Assembly: GCA_050945695.1 (NCBI GenBank)
Contig: JBMNTK010000199.1
Coordinates: 1 to 7,192 of the forward strand
DNA: 7,192 bases
Reading direction: 5' to 3'
DNA from: Ch71 sp050945695
Lineage (GTDB): Bacteria; Chloroflexota; Anaerolineae; DRVO01
The first letter of the stretch is position 1, and every line of letters starts with the position of its first letter. Made by a program: the position numbers and the translations under genes. Positions 5,948 to 7,192 of this stretch are shown piece by piece. The notes under the pieces are model-generated. The model was given only the letters and a program-made list of their open reading frames with translations, was not told where the DNA came from and searched no databases.

Positions 5948-7102
5948 ATGGCCGAAGACACCAGACTAACCGTTGAAGAGGTTCCAGAGGAGGGGCCGGC
6001 GCTCCAAGAGGAGGCCGAACGGCTATTCGTCGCCTCCCAGTGGCAGCTCATGTGGTGGCGCTTCCGTCGCCATAAGCTGGCGCTCGTCAGTGTCGGCGTC
6101 GTGGTCATACTCTACCTGATCGCCATCTTCGTCGAGTTCCTGGCCACCTACGACCCCTACCGGCACCAGACGCAGTGGGTCTTTGCGCCTCCGCAGATAC
6201 CGCGGCTCGGCACCGTGGACGGGAGGTTCGGTCTCTACGTCCTGGGTCTGGACCTGGAACGTGACCCGGTGACCCTCAGGCCCATCTACACCGCCAACCC
6301 TGAGCGCCGGTATCGCATCGAGTTCTTCGTGCACGGCCAGGAGTACAAGCTGCTGGGCCTGTTCCCTACCGATGTCCACCTCTTCGGGCTGGAAGAGGGT
6401 AGCGACGGCACCATGTTCCTCCTGGGCACGGACCGCCTGGGCCGCGACATGTGGTCTCGCATCATGTATGGCACCCGGATCTCGACGTCCATCGGGTTGG
6501 TCGGCGTCAGCCTGAGCTTCATCCTGGGCGTGATCATGGGTGGCTTCTCCGGCCTGTACGGTGGCGTCTTCGACACCATAGTCCAGCGCGTCATCGAGCT
6601 CTTGCGGTCCATCCCCACCGTTCCGCTGTGGTTGGGGCTCAGCGCCGCCATCCCCAAGGACTGGCCGCAGATCCGGGTCTACTTCGCCATCACCATCATC
6701 CTATCCCTCGTGGGATGGACGGGCCTGGCCCGTGTGGTTCGCGGACGCTTCCTGTCCCTGCGTGAGGAAGACTTCGTCACCGCGGCTCGAGTCTCGGGTG
6801 CTGGCGACCGGCGCATCGTGTTCACGCACCTAGTACCCTCGATCCTGAGCCACATCATCGCCTCCATCACCCTCAACATCCCGGGCATGATCCTGTCCGA
6901 GACGAGCCTCTCCTTCCTCGGTCTCGGGTTGAGGCCGCCAACGATCAGCTGGGGCGTGCTCCTGCAGGAGGCCCAGAACGTCCGTACAGTGGCGCTGGCC
7001 CCCTGGCTGATGATACCGGGTCTGTTCGTGATCGTGACGGTGCTGTGCTTCAACTTCATGGGCGATGGCCTTCGCGACGCAGCCGACCCATACTCCCGCT
7101 AG
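5948..7102 (+). CDS. DppC/OppC-like ABC importer permease, long form
   Basis: 384-residue partner permease. An N-terminal acidic cytoplasmic tail (1-30) precedes an OppC_N-type first membrane helix (about 44-67, after WWRFRRHKLAL). The signature LGTDRLGRDMWSRIMYGTR starts at residue 159; in classical DppC (about 300 aa) it comes near residue 75. An extracytoplasmic insertion of about 80 residues (70-157, with FFVHGQEYKLLGLFPTDVHLFG) therefore separates helix 1 from the core. The BPD_transp_1 core has five further helices between about 178 and 374. The EAA loop EEDFVTAARVSGAGDRRIVF (273-292, G284) should contact the ATPase. The protein ends GDGLRDAADPYSR, as usual for DppC. Start: ATG 5948 has GGAGTGA at 5932-5938, nine bases upstream; the TTG three codons earlier directly abuts that site. 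I recall similar long forms in other bacteria paired with comparable binding proteins, so the insertion is probably a subfamily trait. Confidence 0.92.
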   Translation: MAEDTRLTVEEVPEEGPALQEEAERLFVASQWQLMWWRFRRHKLALVSVGVVVILYLIAIFVEFLATYDPYRHQTQWVFAPPQIPRLGTVDGRFGLYVLGLDLERDPVTLRPIYTANPERRYRIEFFVHGQEYKLLGLFPTDVHLFGLEEGSDGTMFLLGTDRLGRDMWSRIMYGTRISTSIGLVGVSLSFILGVIMGGFSGLYGGVFDTIVQRVIELLRSIPTVPLWLGLSAAIPKDWPQIRVYFAITIILSLVGWTGLARVVRGRFLSLREEDFVTAARVSGAGDRRIVFTHLVPSILSHIIASITLNIPGMILSETSLSFLGLGLRPPTISWGVLLQEAQNVRTVALAPWLMIPGLFVIVTVLCFNFMGDGLRDAADPYSR

Positions 7103-7129
7103 ACCCCGTAGTCCTATACGCCTACAATG

Positions 7130-7155
7130 CAGAGGGCCCGCTATCGGGCCCTCTG
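7130..7155 (+). terminator. Strong hairpin after the second permease gene
   Basis: CAGAGGGCCCG (7130-7140) and its exact complement (7145-7155) form an 11-bp, GC-rich stem with a CTAT loop, 27 bp after the permease stop. The following bases (TGCTGATTCCCG) lack a T-tract, so it is not a classical intrinsic terminator. It is probably a 3'-end hairpin or operon end, possibly with help from other factors. Confidence 0.6.
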
Positions 7156-7192
7156 TGCTGATTCCCGCGTCGTTGCGCCTTCCCCCGGCTGG

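Noticed and set aside
7100..7128. Possible promoter TAGACC-17-TACAAT after the second permease, sharing CTACAATGC with the importer promoter at 2499-2507
   Set aside because: Its start site would fall inside the strong 7130-7155 hairpin and no gene start follows within the window. The nine-base match may be chance. It is worth revisiting only if a + strand gene begins just downstream.

Overview
The window is GC-rich and tightly packed. It looks like chromosomal DNA of a Chloroflexota-type bacterium (Anaerolineae or a relative). This assignment is inference. It rests on three things: a LysM-LysM-M23 peptidase whose architecture I associate with that phylum, a substrate-binding lipoprotein with a long Pro/Thr/Ala linker after a Tat-type lipobox, and a long-form DppC-like permease. 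None of these is proof of taxonomy.

Layout. Bases 1-110 are the C-terminal tail of a TolB-like (PD40) beta-propeller protein on +. Bases 181-1521 (+) encode a secreted protein with two LysM repeats and an M23 zinc endopeptidase domain that keeps all its active-site residues. A perfect 20-bp inverted repeat (1531-1574) then serves as a shared terminator between this gene and the convergent rplY (bL25/CTC ribosomal protein, 2293-1598, -). rplY has its own good sigma70-type promoter on the minus strand. The 373-bp divergent gap (2294-2666) also holds a strong plus-strand promoter and a leader of about 155 nt with three potential hairpins.

Bases 2667-7102 (+) are three genes of a peptide/nickel/opine-type (Dpp/Opp, SBP_bac_5) ABC importer: a Tat-lipoprotein binding protein, a DppB-like permease, and a DppC-like permease with an extracytoplasmic insertion of about 80 residues. 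A terminator-like hairpin lies between the binding-protein gene and the permeases, and a weaker possible promoter follows it. Another strong hairpin comes right after the second permease. No ATPase gene (DppD/DppF) is in view. The importer would capture an oligopeptide or similar small solute outside the membrane, pass it through the permease heterodimer, and need ATPases encoded downstream or elsewhere.

I found no CRISPR array, mobile element, tRNA, rRNA or clearly undescribed system. The most interesting leftovers are the structured leader and dyad upstream of the binding-protein gene, the enlarged permease, and the apparent absence of ATPases before the terminal hairpin.
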